Positions 1 to 6,529 of a DNA stretch of 8,472 nucleotides are shown here, one piece after another. Under the pieces are notes generated by a model. That model was not told where the DNA came from, made no database searches, and saw only the letters and a program-made list of their open reading frames with translations. Origin of the DNA: Pseudomonadota bacterium (lineage in GTDB: Bacteria; Pseudomonadota; Alphaproteobacteria; Rhizobiales; Hyphomicrobiaceae). Each line of letters begins with the position of its first letter. Within the stretch, counting starts at the first letter, position 1. The DNA is taken from NCBI GenBank assembly GCA_023428365.1, contig JAEYYQ010000632.1:1-8472 (forward strand), in the 5' to 3' direction. A program made the translations under genes and the position numbers.

Positions 1-19
1 GACGCAGGAGTGCCTGTCC

Positions 20-910
20 ATGACTGATGTTCTGCATTCCACGGTCGTACAGCCGGCGCCACGCCCGGAGTATATTCACGAAGGCGCGCTGAACCAGGAG
101 TTCGGCGTCGTTGAAAAGCCGCTGAGCGTCTGGGAGAAGCTGTACAACAACGGCGCGATCCGAAAGACGATCCTGCTGCTGGCGATCGCGGCGATCTGGG
201 AGATCTACGCGCGTCAGCTGAACAATCCGCTGCTGGTTCCGACATTCACCGAGACCTTCAGCACGTTCATGAGCTCGATCGCGTCCGGCGTCATCCCTGA
301 GAAAGCGCTCAACTCGGTCCGTCTGCTGTTGCAGGGCTATGTCCTTGGTTTGGCGCTCGCGCTCGCCCTGACGGTGCTGGCCATGACCAGCCGGATCGGT
401 ACCGATTTTCTTGAAACGCTGACGTCGATGTTCAATCCGCTGCCGTCGATCGCGCTGCTGCCGCTGTCGCTGATCTGGTTCGGCCTGGGCGACAAGAGCA
501 TCATTTTCGTCCTGGTGCATGCCGTGCTGTGGGCCGTGGCGTTGAATACGCATTCCGGTTTCAGGGCGGTCTCGAATACGCTGCGCATGGTGGGCCGCAA
601 CTACGGTCTCAGTGGAATGCGGTTCGTGTTCAAGATCCTGATCCCGGCCGCATTTCCGAGCATCTTGACCGGTCTCAAGATCGGCTGGGCGTTTGCGTGG
701 CGCACGCTGATCGCAGCCGAGATGGTGTTCGGTGCGAGTTCGGGGCAGGGTGGCCTCGGCTGGTTCATTTATGAGAGCAAGAACATGCTCGACATCCCGG
801 CGGTGTTCGCCGGATTGTTCGCCGTGATCCTGATCGGCCTGCTGGTCGAAAACCTGATTTTCCGCAATATCGAGAAAGTCACCGTGCGCCGCTGGGGCAT
901 GCAGAGCTAA
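20..910 (+). CDS. ABC transporter permease, SsuC/TauC/nitrate type
   Basis: This is an inner-membrane permease of a binding-protein-dependent ABC importer, 296 aa. A long hydrophilic N-terminus (about residues 1-47) precedes about six hydrophobic segments, the clearest near 49-64, 103-121, 160-176 and 263-281. The cytoplasmic EAA loop that contacts the ATPase is recognisable at about 192-222 (GRNYGLSG, then LIPAAFPSILTGLKIGW). The family includes permeases for sulfonates, taurine, nitrate, cyanate and pyrimidine precursors, so the substrate cannot be told. The ATG has an AGGAG Shine-Dalgarno at 6-10 with 9 bases spacing. The matching ATPase and periplasmic protein are not in the window and probably lie to the left, since the gene begins almost at the edge. 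Whether this transporter serves the pathway to its right is unproven: the hairpin after it and the opposite orientation of the next gene make it the end of its own operon. The family call is sure; the substrate is open. Confidence 0.93.
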   Translation: MTDVLHSTVVQPAPRPEYIHEGALNQEFGVVEKPLSVWEKLYNNGAIRKTILLLAIAAIWEIYARQLNNPLLVPTFTETFSTFMSSIASGVIPEKALNSVRLLLQGYVLGLALALALTVLAMTSRIGTDFLETLTSMFNPLPSIALLPLSLIWFGLGDKSIIFVLVHAVLWAVALNTHSGFRAVSNTLRMVGRNYGLSGMRFVFKILIPAAFPSILTGLKIGWAFAWRTLIAAEMVFGASSGQGGLGWFIYESKNMLDIPAVFAGLFAVILIGLLVENLIFRNIEKVTVRRWGMQS

Positions 911-916
911 GCGGCT

Positions 917-944
917 GATACCGCCGCCTTGCGGCGGCGGTATC
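917..944. terminator. 12-bp perfect hairpin between convergent genes
   Basis: A perfect 12-base inverted repeat (917-928 with 933-944, GATACCGCCGCC and its complement) encloses a TTGC tetraloop. It starts 6 bases after the permease stop and ends 14 bases before the stop of the convergent dehydrogenase, so it can serve both transcripts. No real T-run follows on either strand, so it is either a weak intrinsic terminator or a 3'-end stabilising structure. Confidence 0.7.
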
Positions 945-958
945 TCCCAGCTTCTCGA

Positions 959-1984
959 TCACACGTCGAACGTGACCCCATGCTCCTGAGCCGTCAGGCG
1001 CGGATCGTGCGATTTGATATGCACGGGCCGCCCTTCTAGAATTTCGTAGCAGCGGGCGAGCGTGTCCTCTTCAAGCCGCTGCATCGCTTCCTGCGTATAG
1101 AACGTCAGGTGCGGAAACAGGATCACGTTATCCATCTCGAACAGGTCGCTCATGGGATGGCCTGTCTTCGCGAGCGGCTCGACGGAATAAACGTCGAGAC
1201 CGGCGCCGGCGATGGTGCCTTCCTTGAGCGCCTGCACCAAGGCGGCCTCATCGACGATCGCGCCGCGCGAGACATTGATCAGCACCGCGGAAGGCTTCAT
1301 CGCAGCGAACTGCTCCCTGCCGATCAGATGACGGGTCGACGGGTTGAGCACGCTGTGAACCGAAACGAAATCGCAGTCGGCGAGCATGGCATTCAGATCG
1401 GTTCGCTTTTCGATCCCGGCCTGCTCCAGTGTTGCGGCGTCTACATTCGGATCGTAAGCCAGAACGCGGGCGCGGAATCCTTTCCCCGCCATGCGGGCCA
1501 TGCTGCGGCCGATCTTCCCGGCGCCGATCAGCCCGACGGTCTTCCCGGCAATGTCGGAGCCGAGCCATTGCGAGGTCGGCCACGCCCAGCCCTCCTGATC
1601 CATCTCGCGGATGATCGGACGGAGGTTCTTCGCCAGCGCGATCATGATCGCGAATGCGCCTTCGGCGACGGTTTCTTCCGCATACTCAGGAACGTTGACG
1701 ACAGGAATCCGCCGTGCCCGTGCCGCGGGGATGTCGATGGCATCGATACCAACGCCGTATTTCACGATGCCTTTCAGCTTGCGTGCATGTTCAATCACGC
1801 GTGCTGTCACCGGCGTGTAGCACATCAGCAGCAGGTGAGCGTCGGCGACCTCCCGGATCAGACGATCCTCGCTGATGCCGTCAGGCAGCAGAACAACACG
1901 CGCGCCGTAGGAGCGAAGGGCCTGATCGATCCCTGGGCACTCCAACTCGCGGTCGGTCCGCACGACCTTGATCTGCTCAGCCAT
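959..1984 (-). CDS. D-2-hydroxyacid dehydrogenase, NAD-dependent (SerA/CtBP-like)
   Basis: This is a cytoplasmic oxidoreductase that interconverts a 2-hydroxyacid and a 2-oxoacid, 341 aa from the chosen ATG. The N-terminal catalytic half carries the family signature KYGVGIDAID (75-84). The Rossmann domain has GLIGAGKIG (151-159), and an Asp at 178 after the second strand favours NAD over NADP. The catalytic triad is in place: Arg240 in NVSRGAIVDE, Glu269 in VEPL, and His292 in FPHLTFYTQEA. The PHxxFYT form resembles CtBP-like members more than classical SerA, and no ACT regulatory domain is present, so a role in serine synthesis is not implied. The frame runs open to 2029, but GGAGGAAGG (+ strand 1994-2002) fits the ATG at 1984, or a GTG at 1990, much better. 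Lying beside a racemase-fold enzyme and two ThDP enzymes, it probably handles a hydroxy/oxo-acid intermediate. The substrate is unknown. Confidence 0.92.
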   Translation of the reverse strand: MAEQIKVVRTDRELECPGIDQALRSYGARVVLLPDGISEDRLIREVADAHLLLMCYTPVTARVIEHARKLKGIVKYGVGIDAIDIPAARARRIPVVNVPEYAEETVAEGAFAIMIALAKNLRPIIREMDQEGWAWPTSQWLGSDIAGKTVGLIGAGKIGRSMARMAGKGFRARVLAYDPNVDAATLEQAGIEKRTDLNAMLADCDFVSVHSVLNPSTRHLIGREQFAAMKPSAVLINVSRGAIVDEAALVQALKEGTIAGAGLDVYSVEPLAKTGHPMSDLFEMDNVILFPHLTFYTQEAMQRLEEDTLARCYEILEGRPVHIKSHDPRLTAQEHGVTFDV

Positions 1985-2067
1985 CTCCACTGTCCTTCCT
2001 CCGACGTAACAAGTCGGGACCATAAACATATGGCCCGGTTGGGGGAAGAAGACAGGGATCTGTCAGC

Positions 2068-2313
2068 CTAGGTGTATTTGACGAACAGAAGGCTCAACGC
2101 CCATACGGCGAGGTAGCCGGCGAGGCCGACGACAGCCACGATATCGCCGGTAAAGCGCTGGGTCTGCGCCATCATCAGTCCGTGCAGGAACAGTCCGACC
2201 CCTAACAGCCCGGCCCCTACCAGAGCGAGGGCGATTATGAGCGCGGCAGCAGGCGTGTAACCGGCTTCCGATGACGTGACGGCGGCATGTGCGGTATCGG
2301 TGGCGGTGGTCAT
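2068..2313 (-). CDS. Small two-helix membrane protein, unknown function
   Basis: This is a hypothetical protein of 81 aa from the ATG at 2313. A polar N-terminus rich in Thr/Ala is followed by two strongly hydrophobic segments, about residues 22-46 and 57-78, with a short polar loop (QTQRFTGD) between them and a VKYT end. I do not recognise a family. Starts at 2325 (ATG) and 2367 (GTG) are possible but have no ribosome site; the ATG at 2313 has only a weak GGAT 8 bases before it. It lies on the same strand as the dehydrogenase, 83 bases upstream of it, so the two may be co-transcribed from the divergent gap at 2314-2497. It could be a small transporter accessory or an envelope protein; nothing visible decides. 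The alternation of polar and membrane segments makes a chance frame unlikely. Confidence 0.6.
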   Translation of the reverse strand: MTTATDTAHAAVTSSEAGYTPAAALIIALALVGAGLLGVGLFLHGLMMAQTQRFTGDIVAVVGLAGYLAVWALSLLFVKYT

Positions 2314-2497
2314 GGGCGCATCCATTCGACAGATGAGATGCCAGGACAACACGGTAAAAAGCACCAAGCGGGCGATTGCCGCGAGAGCCTAGCCAGCGGT
2401 GAAACGCGCAAAATGCCTTTTGGATGCATGTCTCGCTCTGGAATGACGGACTGCGGTCGGTTACGACAGTCTTAATTGGCAGTTGGAGAAGCGGAAA
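2314..2497. promoter_or_regulatory. Divergent intergenic region with a weak dyad
   Basis: This 184-base gap separates the leftward membrane-protein/dehydrogenase pair from the rightward racemase gene and must hold both promoters if they start here. I see no convincing -35/-10 pair. The only symmetry noted is GACTG (2449-2453) facing CAGTC (2467-2471), a 23-base span with short arms. It sits 26 bases before the racemase start, a plausible place for an operator, but arms of 5 bases can occur by chance. Confidence 0.35.
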
Positions 2498-3529
2498 ATG
2501 CGCGCAAGCAGAATGATTACTGTCGTGGGGGCTCACGTCGAGGGCGAATTGAACGAGGTCATTACCGGCGGCGTCCTGAACGTGCCCGGTAAGACCATGT
2601 TCGAGAAGGCGCGCTACCTGGAAACCCAGGCCGACGACCTGCGCAATTTCCTTCTCCAGGAGCCGCGCGGAAAGGTGACGCTGTGCACGAACCTGGTTCT
2701 GCCGCCCACCCATCCGGAAGCGGATGCCGGCTTCATCATCATCGAACCGGATTCCTATCCGCCGATGTCGGGCAGCAATACCATCTGTACGACGACGGTT
2801 CTGCTCGAGACCGGCATGATCCCCATGCAGGAGCCGGAAACACTGCTGACATTGGATGCCCCCGGTGGTCTGATCCGCGTGAAGGCGACCTGCCGTGACG
2901 GCAAGTGCGAGCGGGTAACATTCCAGAACGTGCCGGCTTTCGTGTTCTATCTCGATCATCCGGTGGAGGTGCCAGGGCTCGGCACGATCAAGGTCGATGT
3001 CGCTTATGGCGGCATGATCTACGTGCTCGTCGATGCCAAGGCGCTGGGCTACGAGATAGTGCCGTCGGAGGCGCGTGAGCTGGTCGAGGTGGGCGAGCGC
3101 ATCAAAAAAGCGGCAGCAGAGCAAGCTCCTGCTGTGCATCCGGAAAACCCGGAGATCCATACGATCAACCAGACGCTATTTTACGGTCCGCTGCGTACGG
3201 AGAATGCCGTGAAGACGGCCCGCAACACCGTCATCGTGTCTCCCGGACGGCACGACCGCTCACCGTGCGGCACGGGAACCAGCGCGCGGCTGGCGGTGAT
3301 GCATGCCCGCGGACTGATCAAGGAAGGCGAACCGTTCGTGCACGAATCCATCATAGGCACCACGTTCAACGGCCGCATTCTGGAGACTACGACCATTGCC
3401 GGGAAACCGGCGGTGCGTCCGGAGATTTCCGGGCGGGCCTGGATCACGGCACTTCACCAGTACATTCTCGATCCGACCGATCCGTTCCCGACCGGCTATC
3501 GTCTCGGCGACATGTGGCCTGGCAATTGA
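2498..3529 (+). CDS. Proline racemase-superfamily protein, Ser/Cys variant
   Basis: This is a cytoplasmic enzyme of the proline racemase / hydroxyproline epimerase / trans-3-hydroxyproline dehydratase superfamily, 343 aa, normal family length. Visible landmarks are AHVEGELNEVITGG (12-25), NLVLPPTHPEADAGF (65-79) and DRSPCGTGTSARLAV (253-267), with Asp253 and Cys257 as the second-half catalytic pair. In the first half the usual MCGH is MSGS (90-93), so the first catalytic Cys is Ser91 and the following His is Ser93. Family members use Cys/Cys, Ser/Cys or Thr/Cys pairs. With Ser, epimerase activity is still possible, and Thr is typical of the dehydratase, so a simple 'proline racemase' name would be unsafe. 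An in-frame TTG at 2483 exists, but GGAGAAG (2485-2491) sits just before the ATG at 2498, so I start there. The gene ends 9 bases from the convergent E1 beta gene. The substrate is likely a proline-like or other alpha-amino/hydroxy acid. Confidence 0.9.
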   Translation: MRASRMITVVGAHVEGELNEVITGGVLNVPGKTMFEKARYLETQADDLRNFLLQEPRGKVTLCTNLVLPPTHPEADAGFIIIEPDSYPPMSGSNTICTTTVLLETGMIPMQEPETLLTLDAPGGLIRVKATCRDGKCERVTFQNVPAFVFYLDHPVEVPGLGTIKVDVAYGGMIYVLVDAKALGYEIVPSEARELVEVGERIKKAAAEQAPAVHPENPEIHTINQTLFYGPLRTENAVKTARNTVIVSPGRHDRSPCGTGTSARLAVMHARGLIKEGEPFVHESIIGTTFNGRILETTTIAGKPAVRPEISGRAWITALHQYILDPTDPFPTGYRLGDMWPGN

Positions 3530-3538
3530 GATCCGTGG

Positions 3539-4510
3539 TCAGGCCAACATCGCTTTAGCAGCGGACACGATTTTATCCGGCGTGACGCGCAGCTCATTCT
3601 CCAGCGGTGGCGCAAAGGGAATGGGGATGCGCGGTGCGCCGATCCGCTTGACGGCGTTCACGCCCGAGGGACCGAGACGGTCGATCACACGGGCGACGAT
3701 TTCCGCGCCGAAACCGCCGACTTCGACGGCTTCGTGCGCTACCAGCAGACGCCGAGTGCGTTTCACCGAAGCAACGATGGCCTCCTCGTCCCAAGGCCAC
3801 AGGGTACGCAGGTCATAGGCATCGACCGAGATTCCATGCCCGGTGAGTGTGTCGGCTGCCGTCACGGCATCCGGCACCAGAGCGCTCCACGTGACGAGCG
3901 TGAGGTCGTTACCGGAGCGCAGCCGCCGCGCCTTGCCGAACGGGATTGGTTCGATCCGATCCGGAATGTCACCGGTGATCGTCCAGATGCCTTTGGGATC
4001 GAAGAACAGTACGGGATCGTCGCTGCGAATGGCGGAGACCAGCAGACCGGCCTCGTCTTCCGCGCTCGATGGCGCGACGACCACCACGCCCGGCAGGTGT
4101 ACGAACCAGGATTCCAGCATTTGCGAATGCTGGCCCGCCGAATTGCGCCACATGCCGTGCGGCATCCGGACGACCACAGCAGGTTTGGCCTGGCCGCCGA
4201 ACATGTAGCGAACCTTGGCGATCTGATTGACCAGTTCGTCCATTGCACACATCACGAAATCGAAGATGCGCATCTCGATGATCGGCCGCGTGCCGACCAA
4301 CGCCGCGCCGAGGCCGGCACCCATGATGGTGCTCTCGGATATCGGAGTGGAAACGACACGTTCTGGGCCGAATTCTTCGAGAAAGCCGCGATACTGGCCC
4401 CATAGACCACCACGCGCCACGTCCTCACCCAGAACCCAGACGGTCGGGTCGCGACGCATCTCCTGCTGAACAGCGAGGCGGCCGGCTTCGATGAGTGTGA
4501 TCTCGCTCAT
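3539..4510 (-). CDS. ThDP-dependent 2-oxoacid dehydrogenase E1, beta subunit
   Basis: This is the beta subunit of a heterotetrameric ThDP dehydrogenase (pyruvate, acetoin or branched-chain oxoacid type), 323 aa, full length. The pyrimidine-binding half has VWVLGEDVARGG (24-35), then STPISEST (54-61) with Glu59 in the place of the cofactor-activating glutamate. NSAGQHSQ (123-130) carries the active-site His128. The transketolase C-terminal domain shows LVAHEAVEVGGFGAEI (256-271) and a terminal GAPRIPIPFAPPLE. Its ATG overlaps the alpha-subunit stop by 4 bases (ATGA), with a strong GGAGG 7 bases upstream, so the subunits are translationally coupled. It normally decarboxylates a 2-oxoacid with the alpha subunit and passes the acyl group to a lipoyl E2. 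No E2 or E3 gene follows; the next gene is convergent. The family is sure; the oxoacid is not. Confidence 0.93.
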   Translation of the reverse strand: MSEITLIEAGRLAVQQEMRRDPTVWVLGEDVARGGLWGQYRGFLEEFGPERVVSTPISESTIMGAGLGAALVGTRPIIEMRIFDFVMCAMDELVNQIAKVRYMFGGQAKPAVVVRMPHGMWRNSAGQHSQMLESWFVHLPGVVVVAPSSAEDEAGLLVSAIRSDDPVLFFDPKGIWTITGDIPDRIEPIPFGKARRLRSGNDLTLVTWSALVPDAVTAADTLTGHGISVDAYDLRTLWPWDEEAIVASVKRTRRLLVAHEAVEVGGFGAEIVARVIDRLGPSGVNAVKRIGAPRIPIPFAPPLENELRVTPDKIVSAAKAMLA

Positions 4511-5517
4511 GACCGAGCCTCCGAATCCTGAACGTCTTCATAGGCGACGTGCGCCGCCGGCCAAGGCGCGGCTTTCGCAGCGGCACGGCCATCTTCCATT
4601 TCACGCCGCGCAATCTCAGCGATGGCATCGAGTTCAGAAGCGCCGATGCCGCGTTCCGTCAGCAGGGATTTCAGACAAGCGATCGGACAGCGTGCTTTTC
4701 CGGCTTCAACTTCGGCCGGATCGCGCCACGCCGCAGCATTAGTAGATGTGTGTCCGGTCCAGCGGTAGGTGCGGGCTTGAAGCAGACGAGGGCCGTCACC
4801 GCGACGGACTTCAGCGACGAGCCGGGCCGTGGCTTCGTCGACGGCTAGAACATCATTGCCGTCAATCGCCAGTGCGGGCACGCCAAGCGCCTCGGAACGC
4901 GCGACAACTCCGGGCCCTGCCGTGACGCTGCTTGCGGCGGTGAAGGCGGCAACGCCATTGTCTTCGCAGACAAACAGGATCGGCAAGCGATAGAGCGCGG
5001 CCCAGTTCAAACCTTCCAGAAACGGCCCGCGATTGATCGCGCCGTCACCGAACATGCACACCGCGATCGCATCGGATTTCAGCAGCTTCAGCCCCTGTGC
5101 TGCACCAACAGCTATCGGGATTCCACCCGCGACCACGCCGTTCGCACCGAGCATGCCTACGGAAAAGTCGGCGATATGCATGGAGCCGCCCTTGCCACGG
5201 CAATAGCCGCCGTCGCGCCCGTAGAGTTCGAGAAACATGCGCTTGGCGTCCGCACCTTTTGCGAGGGCGTGCCCGTGACCGCGATGGTTGGACGTCAGGC
5301 GATCGTCAGTTCGCAGATTTGCGCACAGGCCTGCCGCAATTGCTTCCTGGCCGATGGAGACATGCAGCGGGCCGGGAATTTCGCCAGCCTTATGCGCCGC
5401 CAGAGCGGATTCCTCGAATGCGCGGATGCGCAGCATTGTTGTGTAGAGATCGGTCAAGCGACGGGTGTTGCCGCCCGCAGCTGCTAGGGGCGAGGTCCCT
5501 CGGGGCATTGTTTCCAT
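4507..5517 (-). CDS. ThDP-dependent 2-oxoacid dehydrogenase E1, alpha subunit
   Basis: This is the alpha subunit of the same E1 enzyme, 336 aa, which binds the ThDP diphosphate and magnesium. GQEA (56-59), SNHRGHGHALAKG (76-88) and GKGGSMH (108-114) are family landmarks. The ThDP motif starts GDGAINRG (157-164) and ends EDN (185-187), about 30 residues later; ENN is commoner than EDN there. YRWTGHT (251-257) lies in the loop that in pyruvate-type enzymes reads YRxxGHS, but the Asp usually following is absent (STNAAAWR). This divergence argues against housekeeping pyruvate dehydrogenase and suggests a peripheral acetoin- or other catabolic type. The start at 5517 has AAGG at 9 bases; a second ATG at 5508 is equally possible. 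It is the first gene of a two-gene operon transcribed away from the shared region at 5518-5689. Confidence 0.92.
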   Translation of the reverse strand: METMPRGTSPLAAAGGNTRRLTDLYTTMLRIRAFEESALAAHKAGEIPGPLHVSIGQEAIAAGLCANLRTDDRLTSNHRGHGHALAKGADAKRMFLELYGRDGGYCRGKGGSMHIADFSVGMLGANGVVAGGIPIAVGAAQGLKLLKSDAIAVCMFGDGAINRGPFLEGLNWAALYRLPILFVCEDNGVAAFTAASSVTAGPGVVARSEALGVPALAIDGNDVLAVDEATARLVAEVRRGDGPRLLQARTYRWTGHTSTNAAAWRDPAEVEAGKARCPIACLKSLLTERGIGASELDAIAEIARREMEDGRAAAKAAPWPAAHVAYEDVQDSEARS

Positions 5518-5557
5518 CCCATCGTGCCTTGTTCGGTCGTGATGCGCCGCGCACTAT

Positions 5558-5568
5558 AGGTCTGACCT
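5558..5568. promoter_or_regulatory. Perfect GGTC-N-GACC palindrome, possible GntR-type operator
   Basis: AGGTCTGACCT is a perfect 5-1-5 palindrome in the divergent gap, 41 bases upstream of the E1 alpha start. Operators of FadR-subfamily GntR regulators are commonly of the TGGT(N)nACCA / GGTC-N-GACC kind. On the minus strand it directly abuts a -10-like TATAGT, so a bound protein could block the E1 promoter. No regulator gene is in the window, so this rests on pattern alone. Eleven bases with a one-base centre could also be chance. Confidence 0.45.
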
Positions 5569-5609
5569 TTAATCAGCAGATTGCAGAAATCAAGGCGGCT
5601 TTGGCATGA

Positions 5610-5638
5610 TTGATCACCGTTGGATCACGGCCTATGGT
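5610..5638 (+). promoter_or_regulatory. Candidate promoter for the duplicated-domain gene
   Basis: TTGATC (5610-5615) and TATGGT (5633-5638) are separated by 17 bases, giving a sigma-70-like pair that would start transcription about 45 bases before the GTG at 5690. Both hexamers are imperfect. The element overlaps ATGATTG (5606-5612), which faces CAATCAT (5661-5667) across the gap. Confidence 0.35.
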
Positions 5639-5689
5639 GACGTGTCGTCCTTGTGATGGCCAATCATCATACCTTATGGGGAAACGCTG

Positions 5690-6529
5690 GTGCCGCAGTC
5701 GGATCGAGGTCCGCTCCTTGTCGATAGCGTGACCCATCTCAAGCCGGAACATCGCGGTGGTGCTGTTCTGTGCGCGTCGCACGGTGGGCGCTATGCGGGC
5801 TACTACGCCGCGAGCAAGGGTGTCGCGGCCGTGATCCTCAATGATGCCGGTATCGGGCGCGAGGCTGCCGGATTAGGCAGCCTTCCGTTTCTCGCAGGGT
5901 TGGGCGTTCCCGCAGCGACTGTTTCTCACTTCAGTGCTCGCATCGGGGACGGCGCGGATTGCTATGCACGCGGCGTGCTGTCGGCGGTAAATGGCCCTGG
6001 CATCGCTTTGGGATTGCACGTCGGCATGCCGTGTCGTGAGGCGATGGCCGTGCTGGCTCAGGCGAACGGCCCGCCGTCACCGGAGCCTCCAGCTGAAGAC
6101 GAACATCGCCACGTCATCACGGACGCGGGAAGGGATGGCGTCTCGGTTATCGTCATCGACTCCGTCTCGCTGGTCAAACCGGAGGACGCCGGACAGATCA
6201 TCGTCAGCGCCTCTCATGGCGGACTGCTGGGCGGGAAGCCAGAAACCGCGGTGAAGGTGCCGGTCTTCGCAGCCGTCTATAACGATGCCGATCGTGGCAT
6301 CGACGACGCTGGTGTCTGCCGGTTGCCGGCACTGGACGCCCGAGCCATTGCCGGAGCCTGCGTACAGGCCTTCTCGGCGCGCATCGGCGACGGCCTTTCG
6401 ACATATCACGACGGATATATCTCCGCACTGAACGAGACCGCCCGAATGCACGGCGGCGAGATCGGACAAAGCTGCCGCGCGTTCGTGGCGGCGATGGTGG
6501 AAGCGCGCAGCAAGGAGCAACAGCGGTGA
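5690..6529 (+). CDS. Unrecognised protein with two copies of one domain (SHGG / SARIGDG)
   Basis: I do not recognise this 279-aa protein. It has no signal peptide or membrane segment and is probably cytoplasmic. Two halves, residues 9-101 and 155-248, align along their length with the same landmarks: DSV (12, 157), KPE (18, 163), SHGG (30, 175), NDA (51, 198), SARIGDG (82, 229), then Tyr (92, 239) and SAxN (98, 245). The offset stays at 145-147 residues, so it is a tandem duplication joined by a Pro/Glu-rich linker near 128-138. Conserved Ser/His and Asp/Gly clusters suggest binding or catalysis at a site made by both halves, but that is inference. The frame is closed upstream by a TGA at 5654-5656; GTG 5690 is the first plausible start, with GGGGA 7 bases before it. 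Its stop overlaps the next start by 4 bases (GTGA), tying it to the acetolactate-synthase-like enzyme as possible partner or next step. Confidence 0.85.
   Translation: MPQSDRGPLLVDSVTHLKPEHRGGAVLCASHGGRYAGYYAASKGVAAVILNDAGIGREAAGLGSLPFLAGLGVPAATVSHFSARIGDGADCYARGVLSAVNGPGIALGLHVGMPCREAMAVLAQANGPPSPEPPAEDEHRHVITDAGRDGVSVIVIDSVSLVKPEDAGQIIVSASHGGLLGGKPETAVKVPVFAAVYNDADRGIDDAGVCRLPALDARAIAGACVQAFSARIGDGLSTYHDGYISALNETARMHGGEIGQSCRAFVAAMVEARSKEQQR
5714..5992 (+). repeat. First copy of the internal protein repeat
   Basis: This is repeat A of the duplicated-domain protein (residues 9-101), defined by DSVTHLKPE, CASHGG, ILNDAG and FSARIGDG in that order. It is diverged from copy B at DNA level, so the duplication is old; the match is seen in protein only. 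Confidence 0.8.
6152..6433 (+). repeat. Second copy of the internal protein repeat
   Basis: This is repeat B of the duplicated-domain protein (residues 155-248), with DSVSLVKPE, SASHGG, VYNDAD and FSARIGDG in the same order as copy A. It keeps every landmark, so neither copy looks degenerate. Confidence 0.8.

Noticed and set aside
1109..2071. Long plus-strand frame (320 codons) opposite the dehydrogenase
   Set aside because: It mirrors the dehydrogenase, has low-complexity Arg/Gly/His-rich composition and no recognisable motif; the opposite frame has full catalytic motifs.
2483..2497. TTG at 2483 as start of the racemase gene
   Set aside because: It overlaps the GGAGAAG ribosome site that serves the ATG at 2498.
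2063..3160. Minus-strand frame of 365 codons opposite the racemase and running across the small membrane-protein gene
   Set aside because: It is rich in His/Arg with no domain signature and overlaps two better-supported genes; GC-rich DNA produces such antisense frames.
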